Assembly: GCA_022241475.1 (NCBI GenBank)
Contig: JAKOMT010000011.1
Coordinates: forward strand, 17,730 to 81,729
Length of the DNA: 64,000 bases
Direction: 5' to 3'
DNA from: Microvirga sp.
Lineage (GTDB): Bacteria > Pseudomonadota > Alphaproteobacteria > Rhizobiales > Beijerinckiaceae
Positions 39,950 through 49,161 of the stretch are shown in pieces. The first letter of the stretch is position 1. Each line of letters starts with the position of its first letter. The position numbers and the translations under genes are program-made. Below the pieces are notes generated by a model. The model had not been told where the DNA came from. It searched no databases and saw only the letters and a list, made by a program, of their open reading frames with translations.

Positions 39950-41210
39950 CGACCGGTCTCCCGTCTTCGTTCGTGAGGCGCGCCTCATTTCGTGGATCGC
40001 CGCCGCGAGACGCGCTTTCGTCACGGGAAGCCCGCTCGCCGAAGCTCCCGCCCATGGCCCCGCCGCCTTGCGCGGAAGCGCCGGTCTGACGGCCCTGCGC
40101 CTGGTCGGCGCTCTGGATCGTCACGGATTCGGGGGTGACGCCGGCGCTGCGAACCAGCGCGAGGATCGAGTCGCGCTCCGAGCGGACCATCTCCAGCGCC
40201 CGCGCGTCCGCGACGGTGATGTCGACCCGCATCGCGCCGTCGACCAGCCGCATCTCGACCGTCAGCTTGCCGAGCGAGACCGGCGTCAACTGGATCGTCA
40301 ACGTTCGCAGCGGCCCGCCGGCGCGCGGCCCGTCGGGCCGGGCGCCGGTTTCGGTCGAGGCGCGGGCCGAGGCGTCGCCGGCGCTCGCCTGCGCGATCGC
40401 GTCGGCGATGGTCGCGAGATTGGCGAGGCCGAGCCCTGCGCCTGCGACGCCCGGTTGGCCGAACGCCTGAGGTTGCGGCGTCACGACGGAGGGGCCGGGC
40501 GCGGAGGCCTGCCCGGCGCCCGGCCGAACGTGTCCGCCATGTCGAAGCGGGTCGCCGACGGGCGTGAAATGCGTCGCCTGGTGCAACACCCGCGCGCGCA
40601 AGGGCTCCTGCGGCGCGTCGGCCCCCCGCGTCGCGAGACGCAGGTCGACTTCGGGTTCGACGGGCCCGCCCGCTACCGGGGCGTTGGGAGCCGTCGCGGT
40701 CTCGCGGGCGCCGCTCGCCGCCGTCCGTTGGGCGGCGTGCGCGAGCGATCCCGCCGGCGAGACGGACGCGGCGGTGAACTGCGCGAGGCCGGCCGTCCCG
40801 GGCGTGAGCGCGTCCGGCGTTCCGCCCGGTCTTTCGCCCGGCTCGCCGCCGAGCGCGATGCGCAGCGCGGCTGCGGGATCGAAGCTCTGTTCCCCGCCGG
40901 ACTTTCGGTCAGCGGGGCCTGCATCCGCGTCGGGCTCCGAACGCGCCTGACCCCGCGCAGCGAGGGCGCCGAGGGCGAAGTCGAGGCGCGAGGCGCGCTC
41001 CTTGGCCGTCAGAGGCCTCTCGCCCGCGCCTCCGCTCTCGCCGGGCGCGGCCTCGTCCGTCGCGCCGGCGAGGAGGCGCCAGTGATCGGCGAAGCGACCC
41101 GCGCCGGAACCCGGTCCGTCGTCGCCGGCTGCGTCCGATTTCGCGCCGCGCCGGCCCGGCGCTTCGCCCGGGCTCTTTGCAGGAGCCGTTGGAACGTCGA
41201 TCGGGGTCAT
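39900..41210 (-). CDS. fliK: Flagellar hook-length control protein FliK
   Basis: The 436-residue protein is Ala/Gly/Pro/Arg-rich and disordered over its first 300 residues. A conserved C-terminal domain (about 300-375: LTIQLTPVSLGKLTVEMRLV, VDITVADARALEMVRSERDS, VTPESVTIQSAD) matches the FliK/Flg_hook domain that contacts FlhB to switch export specificity. The low-complexity N-terminus is the usual ruler part. Its start overlaps motC by 4 bp, and its last 50 bp overlap the transglycosylase gene. Confidence 0.88.
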   Translation of the reverse strand: MTPIDVPTAPAKSPGEAPGRRGAKSDAAGDDGPGSGAGRFADHWRLLAGATDEAAPGESGGAGERPLTAKERASRLDFALGALAARGQARSEPDADAGPADRKSGGEQSFDPAAALRIALGGEPGERPGGTPDALTPGTAGLAQFTAASVSPAGSLAHAAQRTAASGARETATAPNAPVAGGPVEPEVDLRLATRGADAPQEPLRARVLHQATHFTPVGDPLRHGGHVRPGAGQASAPGPSVVTPQPQAFGQPGVAGAGLGLANLATIADAIAQASAGDASARASTETGARPDGPRAGGPLRTLTIQLTPVSLGKLTVEMRLVDGAMRVDITVADARALEMVRSERDSILALVRSAGVTPESVTIQSADQAQGRQTGASAQGGGAMGGSFGERASRDESASRGGDPRNEARLTNEDGRPVDDASGGARGGGRDIYL

Positions 41211-42391
41211 CGTTTTCCGCCTTCTAGAAGCGCGTCGATTTCAGCGAGCGCGGCGATTGCTCGGCGCGCTGTTGGGCCTGGCCCGGTCTGCGCGATGTCC
41301 GCCTGCGTCTCCGCGTCTTCGGTCGGAGCGAGCACGGAATCGCCGATCGCGATCGCGCTCGACATCGCCGCCGCGAGCAACGGGCTGTCGGTTTCCGGCA
41401 GCGCGCCGGGATCGAGGGAGAGCAGGCGCTCTGCGGCGGGTTCGAAGTCGGGCGTCACGATCGCCGCCGCCGCGTCGTAAAACTGCGCGCGCGCCTCCTC
41501 GGCACTGCCGCCGGCCGAGAGCGCCGTCGCGCGCGCGGCCGCGAAGCGCGCGAGCTCCATGCGGCCCTCGAGCAACGCGTGCCGGGCGAAGTGAAGGTAG
41601 AGGTCGCGCTCGCCTGGGCCGTCCAGTTGCGCGAGGATCGCCTCGAGCCGCAGGAAATTCTCGACGTCGCGCGCAAAATCCATCTGCGTCAGCAGCAGGA
41701 TGAAGCGCTGCCGGAAATTGCCGGCGTAGACCGAGTGGCGGAAGCGCCGCAGATACTGGATGACGAGATACTCGAAGCGCCGCATCTCCCCGCGCTGGCC
41801 CTCGACGAAGATCTCGCGCCGCAAGGCGGCCTCCTCGATGAGGGTGCCGGGCGCGAGCAGTCGCGCGATCGAGAGGAGCCGCGCGGCCTCCGCCGGATCG
41901 TCGCGCACGGCGAGCGCCGAGCGCGCGATGGCGATTTGCGCGCCGAGATGGCCTGAGACGGCGAGGGGATCGACGTCATCCAGCCCCTCGCGCGCCTGCG
42001 CCTCGCGCCCCATGGCGTAGGCGAGCGCCCCGCGGATCAGCGCAGGGTCCGCCGCCGGAGGCGGATCGAGCGCGAGCAGCCGTTCCAGGATCGAGGGAGG
42101 CCCGCCGCCCAGCACGAAGGCGACGGCCGCGTGCGCGTTGCGCGTCTCCCGCCAGACCGTCTCGTCCGCCTCCACGAGCCGCGCGGCGATCCGGTCGATG
42201 AGCGCGCGCTGAGCCGCGTGAGCGCGCACGTCGCCGCGCGCGATGTCGTCCTGCAGGTGCTGGAGCGTGCGCACGAGGGCGTAAGGCTCCGGCTGCGACG
42301 CCTCCTCCGCGCCGCGCGCGCCGGCGACCGCGAGTGCGAGGAGCGCGAGGGACGCCGTCCCGATTCGCAGCGCGTTTCGAAGACGGTTCAT
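41207..42391 (-). CDS. motC: Periplasmic motility protein MotC
   Basis: The 394-residue protein has a signal peptide (IGTASLALLALAVAGARGAE) and a helical body with the alphaproteobacterial MotC pattern (PYALVRTLQHLQDDIARGDV, FEYLVIQYLRRFRHSVYAGN). In Sinorhizobium, MotC is a periplasmic partner of MotB needed for motor function. The gene overlaps motB upstream and fliK downstream by 4 bp each, the same order as the rhizobial motB-motC-fliK block. No catalytic motif is expected. Confidence 0.87.
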   Translation of the reverse strand: MNRLRNALRIGTASLALLALAVAGARGAEEASQPEPYALVRTLQHLQDDIARGDVRAHAAQRALIDRIAARLVEADETVWRETRNAHAAVAFVLGGGPPSILERLLALDPPPAADPALIRGALAYAMGREAQAREGLDDVDPLAVSGHLGAQIAIARSALAVRDDPAEAARLLSIARLLAPGTLIEEAALRREIFVEGQRGEMRRFEYLVIQYLRRFRHSVYAGNFRQRFILLLTQMDFARDVENFLRLEAILAQLDGPGERDLYLHFARHALLEGRMELARFAAARATALSAGGSAEEARAQFYDAAAAIVTPDFEPAAERLLSLDPGALPETDSPLLAAAMSSAIAIGDSVLAPTEDAETQADIAQTGPGPTARRAIAALAEIDALLEGGKR

Positions 42392-43632
42392 GCCGGCCCC
42401 TCCATCAGCAGAATTTCGATGCGGCGGTTCTCGGCCGCCTCGGGTTCGACCGGCGTCTTGAGCATGCGGTCGGCGTGGCCCTCGACCCGCGCGATGCGCC
42501 CCTCTTCGAGCCCGCCGCGCAGGAGCATGTAGGAGGCCATGTGGGCGCGCGCCGTCGAGAGCCGCCAGTTGTCGTAATCCGCCGAGCGGAAGGGCCGCGC
42601 GTCCGTGTGGCCGCGGATGACGATGCGCCCGGGGCGATCGCTCAAGACCCGCCCCACCGATTGCAGAAAGCCCACGACTTCCGGCGCGGGCTCGGCCGAG
42701 CCGATCGCGAACATGCCGAACTGGGCCTCGTCCGTCAGGCTGATGAGCACGCCTTCGGAGGTCGCGCGCACCTCCAGAGCGGGGCGGGCGGCGGCGGCGG
42801 GGAACTCGCGTGCGACCCGCTCGCGAATTTCGCCGGCGAGCGCGCGCGCCTCGCTCTCCCCCGCCTCGTTCTCCCCGGCGTCATTTTCCGCTGCGTTTCC
42901 CGGCTCAGCCTCCGGCTCGGCGACGGCCAATTCCGCGGCGACGCCGGGCGGAAAGGGGATCGCGGCGCGCTCGGCGCCGGTCGGCCCGCCGCCGGGGCCG
43001 AGTTCGGGGAAGGCCGCGCCGGCGTCGGTCACGCCCACGGGGCCGCCGGTGCCGTCGCCGTCGGAGCGGCCGACCCGCAATTGCGGCGCGACCTGCCAGT
43101 AGACGGGATCGAAGGGATCGCGGAAGGCGTCGCCGCCCGACAATCCGGGGTCTCCGGCGGCGCCGGGGGACAGATCGATCGCGGCGCTCGGCAGGGCGGC
43201 GCGCGCGTCGAGTTCGGCCGCGATCTCGGCGAGGACGGCGTAGGGATCCTGGAACAGGGCCGCTTCGCTGTAGCGCGGCGCGTCGCCGGGCGCGGCTCCC
43301 TGAGACGATGCTCCCTCGCCGCCGCGCGGGGGCGGCTCCTCCGAGCGCTCCTCGGAAGTCGATCCGGACGAACTCGAATCCGGGTCGCGCAGGCCCTTGC
43401 GGTCGGTCGTCGCCTCGGCGAGCTTGATCGGGTTGAAATAGGTCGCGACGATCTCGCGCGTTTCCTGGTCGGTGGCGTTGATCAGCCACATCACCAGGAA
43501 GAACGCCATCATCGCCGTCATGAAATCGGCGTAGGCGATCTTCCAGACGCCGGTCTTCGGCTCGTCGCCGAACGGGTCCCGGCGGCGGCGGACGATGACG
43601 ATCTCGTCGGGTCTCTTGTCGTCCATGGCCAT
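42388..43632 (-). CDS. motB: Flagellar stator protein MotB
   Basis: The 414-residue protein has a basic cytoplasmic tail, one membrane helix with the proton-binding Asp in WKIAYADFMTAMMAFFLVMW, a long Ser/Glu/Pro-rich periplasmic linker (about 85-285) and an OmpA-like peptidoglycan-binding domain (IVIRGHTDARPFRSADYDNW, LSTARAHMASYML). MotB anchors the stator to the wall and conducts protons with MotA, whose gene is not in this window. The gene sits 9 bp after the fliH-like gene and overlaps motC by 4 bp. Confidence 0.95.
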   Translation of the reverse strand: MAMDDKRPDEIVIVRRRRDPFGDEPKTGVWKIAYADFMTAMMAFFLVMWLINATDQETREIVATYFNPIKLAEATTDRKGLRDPDSSSSGSTSEERSEEPPPRGGEGASSQGAAPGDAPRYSEAALFQDPYAVLAEIAAELDARAALPSAAIDLSPGAAGDPGLSGGDAFRDPFDPVYWQVAPQLRVGRSDGDGTGGPVGVTDAGAAFPELGPGGGPTGAERAAIPFPPGVAAELAVAEPEAEPGNAAENDAGENEAGESEARALAGEIRERVAREFPAAAARPALEVRATSEGVLISLTDEAQFGMFAIGSAEPAPEVVGFLQSVGRVLSDRPGRIVIRGHTDARPFRSADYDNWRLSTARAHMASYMLLRGGLEEGRIARVEGHADRMLKTPVEPEAAENRRIEILLMEGPA

Positions 43633-43641
43633 GATCCGTTC

Positions 43642-44325
43642 TCACTCGTCCGCGAGGGCGAGGCTTTGCGCCCACAGCGCGATCTGGGTCTCGATCGTGG
43701 TCTCGTCGCACACGACCCGGATGTCGGGCGCGTCGACGACGGAAATCGCGATCTTTCCCTCGAAGCCGGCGATGCGCCGCATTACGGCGTCGAGGAGGTC
43801 TTCCGGCCCGGACATCCTGAGCGTCGCCGACGGGCCCGAGCGCAGGAGATCGGCCAGCGTCTCGCACAGGGCCGTGACGGCCTTGTCGCGCACGGCCTCG
43901 CGCAGGAAGGGGCGCAACGCCCGGGCCGTCTTGGCGGCGAGCCGCGCCTCGATCTCGCCGAGGCTTTTCGCGAGCGCCTCCGCCAGGGCCGCGCCCTCGG
44001 TCGCGACCCACTCCTCACGGGCGCGTGCGAGCGCTTGCGCATGCTCGCCGCGCGCCAGTTCGAGCGCCTCCTCGCGCGCGGCGGCGATCCGTGTCTCCGC
44101 GTCTGCGAGGATCTCGGCGAGGGCCTCGGCCCTGCCGCGCGCGGCGCCCGCCTCCTCGGCCTCTGCGAGATCGCGCGGGTCCGGACCGAGCAGCGGGGAA
44201 TGCGGGACGGGCGCGGAGACCGCGCGGCCGTATTCCCCCGCCGTCTCCCCTGCGCTCCCGGAGGCCGCGAGGCCGTGGCGCGGCGTCCGGAATTCGACGA
44301 GGACGTTCTGGATCGGGGAGGGCAT
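43642..44325 (-). CDS. fliH: FliH-like flagellar export regulator
   Basis: The 227-residue protein has a disordered Gly/Pro start, a long Ala/Glu/Arg coiled coil (about 55-145: GAARGRAEALAEILADAETR) and a C-terminal domain ending in the pattern IRVVCDETTIETQIALWAQS, comparable to the V-ATPase E-like FliH domain that grips FliI. Its start shares one base with the fliF stop (TGATG), and motB follows in 9 bp. FliH proteins are poorly conserved, so synteny supports the call; FliI and FliJ are encoded at the left end of the window. Confidence 0.78.
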   Translation of the reverse strand: MPSPIQNVLVEFRTPRHGLAASGSAGETAGEYGRAVSAPVPHSPLLGPDPRDLAEAEEAGAARGRAEALAEILADAETRIAAAREEALELARGEHAQALARAREEWVATEGAALAEALAKSLGEIEARLAAKTARALRPFLREAVRDKAVTALCETLADLLRSGPSATLRMSGPEDLLDAVMRRIAGFEGKIAISVVDAPDIRVVCDETTIETQIALWAQSLALADE

Positions 44326-45974
44326 CAGGCGGCCTCACCGGCGTGCATCCACTGCTTGAGCACGTGCACCGCGTGGTCCTCGTCGAGTTGCACGATCTGC
44401 TCGAGCCGCCGGACGGTGGAGTTGTTGTGTCTGCTGGAAACGTCGGCGATGAGGTCGACCCCGCTTCCCGCCGCTCCGGCGCCCGCGAGACGCGGGCCGG
44501 ACGGGACGGCGAACTCGGCGTCCTCGTCGTCCATCGTCGCGACGATGGCGGGCTGCTCCGCCGTCGGTCGCTGGACGAGCGCGGCGATCGCGGGCCGCAG
44601 TCCGAACCAGACCAGCATCGCGGCGACGAGGAGCATGCTGATCGCGCTCACGATGGCGCCGGACTGGCGCAAGAGGATATCGGTCACGGACGGGCCGGGG
44701 ACCGGCTCGAACTGGCCGTTGTCGGCGAGGAAGTCGACGACCGAGACCTTGATCGTGTCGCCGCGCTCGGCGCGAAGCCCGCCGGCCGACGCCGCGAGCT
44801 GCTCGATCTCGGCGATCTGCGCGGCGATCTCCGCCGGCCCGGCCTCAGGGCCCAGAGTCTCGGCGACGCGGGCGCGATTGACGAGGAGCGCGATCGAGAC
44901 GTTCTCGACGAGATATCCGTCGCTGCTCGTCTGGATCTGGCGGCTGGAGATCTCGAAATTGGTCAGCTCTTCGCGGCGCTGGATCTCCTCGCTGGACTGC
45001 TCGCCGGGCGTCGCGCCGACCTGCTCGCGCGGGATGTTCTGCTGGACGGTGGTCGGGGTCTCGTTCGAGAGATTTTGCGAGGCTTCGTTCTCGCGTACGA
45101 TGCGGATCGAGCGCTCGACGCGGGATTCGGGATCGAAGATCGTCTCGTTGGTCACCCGCCTGTCGGTGTTGATCGTCGCCTTGGCGCTGACCTCGAAATT
45201 GTCGAGGCCGAGATAGGGCGTCAGGGTGCGGCGGATGTTGCTCTCGATGTCGCGGTTGACGCTGGCGTTGAGCGTCGCGAGGCGTCCCGTCGCCGCGTTC
45301 TCGCCCTCTTCGCCCGAGGCCAGCAGCGAGCCGTCGGTCGACAGCACCGTCACCCGGTCGACGCTCATGCCCGGAACGGCGGCGGCGACGAGGTGGCGGA
45401 TGGCCTGGGCCGAGGAGGCCGTGTCCGCGGTGTCCATGCGCACGACGACCGAGGCCGAGGGCGGGCGCTGCTCCCGGCGGAAGGAGCCCGGATCGGCCAT
45501 CACGATGTGCACGCGCGCCGCCCTCACGCCGCGCATCGCCTGCACCGAGCGCGCGATCTCGCCTTCGAGCGCCCGCACCCGGGTCACCTCCTGCATGAAG
45601 GAGGTGATGCCGAGCGAGCCGAGATTGTCGAACAGCTCGTAGCCGGCGTTGGAGCTGTAGGGCAGGCCCTTCTCGGCCAGCAGCATGCGCGCCCGGGCCG
45701 TCTGGGAATGGGGCGTCATCACCGCGTTGCCTGCGGCGTTCACGTCGAAGGGGATGCCGGCGTCGGTGAGCGCGGAGCCGATGCGGGTGACGTCGTCCCG
45801 CTCGAGGCCGGTATACAGCGTGGCGTGCTGCGGACGGCTCAGGTAGAAGGCGCCGAGCCCGATCGTCAGGAAGACCGTCAGGCCGACGATCGCGAGGATC
45901 ATCAGCCTCTTCGGCCCGAGCTCGAGAAGGCTCGCCCAGAGTTTGTCGGCGTGTTCGCGCGCGCTGATCGTCAT
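44325..45974 (-). CDS. fliF: Flagellar MS-ring protein FliF
   Basis: The 549-residue protein has an N-terminal membrane segment (LMILAIVGLTVFLTIGLGAF), ring-building domains (ATLYTGLERDDVTRIGSALT, LPYSSNAGYELFDNLGSLG, VRAARVHIVMADPGSFRREQ), and a large periplasmic region with VTVLSTDGSLLASGEEGENA. A second membrane segment near 450 and a short C-terminal FliG-binding tail follow. It is the scaffold of the flagellar basal body. It heads the minus-strand operon fliF-fliH-motB-motC-fliK-slt. fliG does not follow it. Confidence 0.96.
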   Translation of the reverse strand: MTISAREHADKLWASLLELGPKRLMILAIVGLTVFLTIGLGAFYLSRPQHATLYTGLERDDVTRIGSALTDAGIPFDVNAAGNAVMTPHSQTARARMLLAEKGLPYSSNAGYELFDNLGSLGITSFMQEVTRVRALEGEIARSVQAMRGVRAARVHIVMADPGSFRREQRPPSASVVVRMDTADTASSAQAIRHLVAAAVPGMSVDRVTVLSTDGSLLASGEEGENAATGRLATLNASVNRDIESNIRRTLTPYLGLDNFEVSAKATINTDRRVTNETIFDPESRVERSIRIVRENEASQNLSNETPTTVQQNIPREQVGATPGEQSSEEIQRREELTNFEISSRQIQTSSDGYLVENVSIALLVNRARVAETLGPEAGPAEIAAQIAEIEQLAASAGGLRAERGDTIKVSVVDFLADNGQFEPVPGPSVTDILLRQSGAIVSAISMLLVAAMLVWFGLRPAIAALVQRPTAEQPAIVATMDDEDAEFAVPSGPRLAGAGAAGSGVDLIADVSSRHNNSTVRRLEQIVQLDEDHAVHVLKQWMHAGEAA

Positions 45975-46149
45975 GCTCGAATGGTTCCCGCAATCGACTG
46001 CGGCCCGGGACGGGGCCTACACGGCGCACTCTCGTCGTCGAAACTTGTCCGAGGGTTGCGCCGGCGGGCGACGCTTACCGCTCCGCCGCAGCTAGCCAGC
46101 GCCGCGTCGCTCGCGCTAAAAGCGCCGTGACCACGAGGAGTGAGCCGAC

Positions 46150-47109
46150 ATGCCGTCCAAACTCGACCGTCTGCGCGAGATGACCGTCGTCGTCGCCGAT
46201 ACCGGCGACATCGAAGCCGTGCGCCGCGCCGCGCCGCAGGATTGCACCACCAATCCGACGCTGATCCTCAAGGCCGTGAGCGATCCCGCCTACGCGGCGA
46301 TCGTCGACGAGGCGGTCTCCTGGGGGCGGGGACGGCCCGGCGACGACGAGGCGCGCGCGGGCGCCGTCTGCGACAGGCTCGCGGTCTCCTTCGGGACCGA
46401 GCTCGCCGGCATCGTGCCTGGCCGGGTCTCGACCGAGGTCGACGCGGACCTCTCCTTCGACACGCAGGCGACGGTGGCCAAGGCGCGCGAGATCATCGCC
46501 GCCTACGCCGCGCGCGGCGTCGGGCGCGAACGCATCCTGATAAAGATCGCCTCGACCTGGGAGGGAATCCGCGCCGCCGAAATCCTGCAGAAGGAGGGCG
46601 TCGACTGCAATCTCACGCTCCTCTTCTCGCTCGCGCAGGCCGCCGCCTGCGCCGACGCCGGCGCGTTCCTGATCTCGCCCTTCGTCGGCCGCATCCTCGA
46701 CTGGCACAAGGCCAAGGGCGGCGGACCCTATGATTCCGAGACCGATCCGGGCGTCGTCTCGGTGCGTTCGATCTACGCGTATTACAAGGCGCACGGGATC
46801 AACACCGTCGTGATGGGCGCCTCGTTCCGCAACGCCGGCGAGATCGAGGCGTTGGCCGGTTGCGACCGGCTCACCATCTCGCCCGCGCTGCTCGACGAAC
46901 TCGCCGCCGATCAGGGCGACCTGCCTCGCCGCCTCTCGCCGGACGACGTCGCGGACGCGCCGGCGCTCCTCTCCCTCGACGAGAAGAGCTTCCGGTTCCA
47001 CCTGAACGAAGACGCCATGGCCACCGAGAAACTCGCCGAGGGCATCCGCGCCTTCGTGAAGGACCTGCGGTCGCTGCGCGCGATGGTGCAGGAGCGTCTC
47101 GCCGCCTGA
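46150..47109 (+). CDS. tal: Transaldolase
   Basis: The 319-residue protein matches classical TalB-type transaldolase in length and motifs: [31 protein letters not shown], the Schiff-base Lys in [40 protein letters not shown] and [20 protein letters not shown]. It exchanges dihydroxyacetone units in the non-oxidative pentose phosphate pathway. It is divergent from fliF with a 175-bp gap and followed after 69 bp by regB. Confidence 0.96.
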   Translation: MPSKLDRLREMTVVVADTGDIEAVRRAAPQDCTTNPTLILKAVSDPAYAAIVDEAVSWGRGRPGDDEARAGAVCDRLAVSFGTELAGIVPGRVSTEVDADLSFDTQATVAKAREIIAAYAARGVGRERILIKIASTWEGIRAAEILQKEGVDCNLTLLFSLAQAAACADAGAFLISPFVGRILDWHKAKGGGPYDSETDPGVVSVRSIYAYYKAHGINTVVMGASFRNAGEIEALAGCDRLTISPALLDELAADQGDLPRRLSPDDVADAPALLSLDEKSFRFHLNEDAMATEKLAEGIRAFVKDLRSLRAMVQERLAA

Positions 47110-47178
47110 GCGCGTCAGCGCCGACAGCCGACGATTTCACGCCGTCGGCGCCTCCACGGGCGGCGCCGACGCGCTATC

Positions 47179-48546
47179 TTGTCCCGTGTGATCGCCTTCG
47201 ACCCGCAGGACCTGACCCTCAACGCGCGCCGCCTGCGGCTCGATACGCTCGTGCGCCTGCGCTGGCTCGCCGTGATCGGCCAGAGCCTCGCCGTCACGAT
47301 CGTGCATTTCGGGCTCGGCCACGCTTTGCCCTTCGGCGCCTGCTTCGCCGTGATCGCGGCCTCCGCCGCGCTGAACATCGCGATGCGGGCGCGCTATCCG
47401 GCGAGCCATCGGCTTCACGACGACACGGCGACAGGGCTGCTCGGGTTCGATATTCTGCAACTCGCGGCGCTGCTGTTCCTCACGGGCGGCCTGCAGAACC
47501 CCTTCGGCCTGCTCTTCCTCGCCCCGGTCCTGATCTCCGCGGCCGCGCTGCCGCCGACCCGGACGCTCTTTCTCGGACTGTTGGCCGTGGGTTGCGCGAC
47601 GGTCCTGTCGCTCGCCTACCTGCCCCTGCCCTGGGCGCCCGGAGAACAGCTGGAGCTGCCGTTTCTCTACATCGCCGGAGTCTGGGTCTCGATCCTTCTC
47701 GGGGTCGGCTTCATCGGCGTCTACGCCTGGCGGATCGCCTACGAGGGCAGGCAGCTCGCGCAGGCGCTCGCGGCGACCGAACTGGTGCTCGCGCGTGAGC
47801 AGCATCTCTCCCAGATCGACGGGCTCGCGGCTGCGGCTGCGCACGAACTCGGCACGCCGCTCGCCACGATCACCCTGGTCGCGAAGGAGCTTGAAAGGCG
47901 CAAGGCGGACGACCCGGAAATCGCCGAGGATCTCGCCCTTTTGCGCGATCAGGTGGATCGCTGCCGCGCCATCCTCGGTCGCCTCACGTCGCTCGGAGAG
48001 GAGGAGGATCGCGGCTTCTTCGAGCGCGTCGGCCTCACCCATCTCGTCGAGGAGGTCGTCGATCCCCAGCGCGGCATCGGCGTGCCGATCGACATCGTGA
48101 CGGAGGGCGAGGGCGCCGAACCCTTCTGCCTGCGCAATCCGGGGCTGATCTACGGGCTCGCCAATTTCGTCGACAACGCCGTCGATTTCGCAGAATCGCG
48201 CGTGCGCATCCGCGCCGCCTGGAACGAGCGCGAGGCCCGGATCGAAGTGCGCGACGACGGCTCGGGCTTCCGGCCGGAAATCCTCCTGCGCCTCGGCGAG
48301 CCCTACATCACCACGCGCGGCTCGGACAAGCGCGGCGCCGGACAGCGCACGCAAGGCCACGGGCTCGGCGTCTTCATCGCCAAGACGCTGATCGAGCGCA
48401 CGGGCGCGCAGGTCTCGATGACGAACATGCCCCTTCCCGAGCGCGGCGCGCTGGTCCGCATCGTCTGGCGGCGGGAGGTTTTCGAGCGGCCGGCGCCAGA
48501 TTCGAAACCCTCGGATATGGATAAGCCGCAAGATCCCCCTATCTGA
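47179..48546 (+). CDS. regB: Redox-sensing histidine kinase RegB/ActS
   Basis: The 455-residue membrane kinase has about six membrane segments in its first 185 residues. They include the quinone-binding heptapeptide GGLQNPF (103-109). The H-box carries His222 (AAAAHELGTPLATITLVAKE) and redox-type Cys262 (VDRCRAILGRL), and an ATPase domain follows (NFVDNAVDFAESRV, DDGSGF, GHGLGVFIAKTL). These are the RegB/PrrB/ActS landmarks. It senses quinone redox state and phosphorylates RegA. The start is TTG at 47179 or GTG at 47188. regA follows 44 bp after. Confidence 0.95.
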   Translation: MSRVIAFDPQDLTLNARRLRLDTLVRLRWLAVIGQSLAVTIVHFGLGHALPFGACFAVIAASAALNIAMRARYPASHRLHDDTATGLLGFDILQLAALLFLTGGLQNPFGLLFLAPVLISAAALPPTRTLFLGLLAVGCATVLSLAYLPLPWAPGEQLELPFLYIAGVWVSILLGVGFIGVYAWRIAYEGRQLAQALAATELVLAREQHLSQIDGLAAAAAHELGTPLATITLVAKELERRKADDPEIAEDLALLRDQVDRCRAILGRLTSLGEEEDRGFFERVGLTHLVEEVVDPQRGIGVPIDIVTEGEGAEPFCLRNPGLIYGLANFVDNAVDFAESRVRIRAAWNEREARIEVRDDGSGFRPEILLRLGEPYITTRGSDKRGAGQRTQGHGLGVFIAKTLIERTGAQVSMTNMPLPERGALVRIVWRREVFERPAPDSKPSDMDKPQDPPI

Positions 48547-48590
48547 TCGTGCGTGGACCATCGACGTCCATGACCGAGGAGACCGATTCG

Positions 48591-49154
48591 ATGATCGATT
48601 TGGAGATCGCGGAAGAAATCGTGACGAGCGGAGACAACTCGCTCCTGATCGTCGACGACGATCGCCCGTTCTCGACGCGCCTCGCTCGCGCGATGGAGGG
48701 ACGCGGCTACGCGGTTCGCGTCGCCGAGAGCGTCGCCGACGGGATCGCCGCCGTCGACACCGACGCCCCCGCCTTCGCCGTGATCGACATGCGGCTCGGC
48801 GACGGCAACGGGCTCGACGTCATCACGCGCCTCAAGGAGCGTCGCCCCGACGCGCGCGGCGTGGTGCTGACCGGCTACGGCAATATCGCGACGGCGGTGA
48901 CCGCGGTGAAGCTCGGGGCGTTCGACTATCTCGCCAAGCCCGCCGACGCCGACGAGATCGACGCCGCGCTCAAGGCGCGCCCGGACGCCCGCCCGGCGCC
49001 GCCGGACAATCCGATGTCCGCCGACCGGGTTCGCTGGGAGCATATCCAGCGTGTTTACGAGTTGTGCGGCCGCAACGTCTCCGAGACCGCGCGCCGCCTC
49101 AACATGCATCGCCGCACGCTCCAGCGCATCCTCGCCAAGCGCGCCCCGCGCTGA
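48591..49154 (+). CDS. regA: Response regulator RegA/ActR
   Basis: The 187-residue protein has a receiver domain (LLIVDDDRPFSTRLARAMEG, phosphoacceptor Asp66 in VIDMRLGDGNGLDV, VVLTGYGNIATAV) and a Fis-type helix-turn-helix at the C-terminus (NVSETARRLNMHRRTLQRIL). It is the partner of the RegB-type kinase upstream and controls redox-dependent genes for respiration, carbon or nitrogen use. The ATG at 48591 is supported by GAGGAG nine bases upstream; longer in-frame starts at 48549 and 48570 exist. Confidence 0.95.
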   Translation: MIDLEIAEEIVTSGDNSLLIVDDDRPFSTRLARAMEGRGYAVRVAESVADGIAAVDTDAPAFAVIDMRLGDGNGLDVITRLKERRPDARGVVLTGYGNIATAVTAVKLGAFDYLAKPADADEIDAALKARPDARPAPPDNPMSADRVRWEHIQRVYELCGRNVSETARRLNMHRRTLQRILAKRAPR

Positions 49155-49161
49155 GGGCGGG

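Noticed and set aside
42334..45216. A 960-codon plus-strand frame across the flagellar operon
   Set aside because: It is antisense to motB, fliH and fliF, which have clear motifs and overlapping starts and stops.
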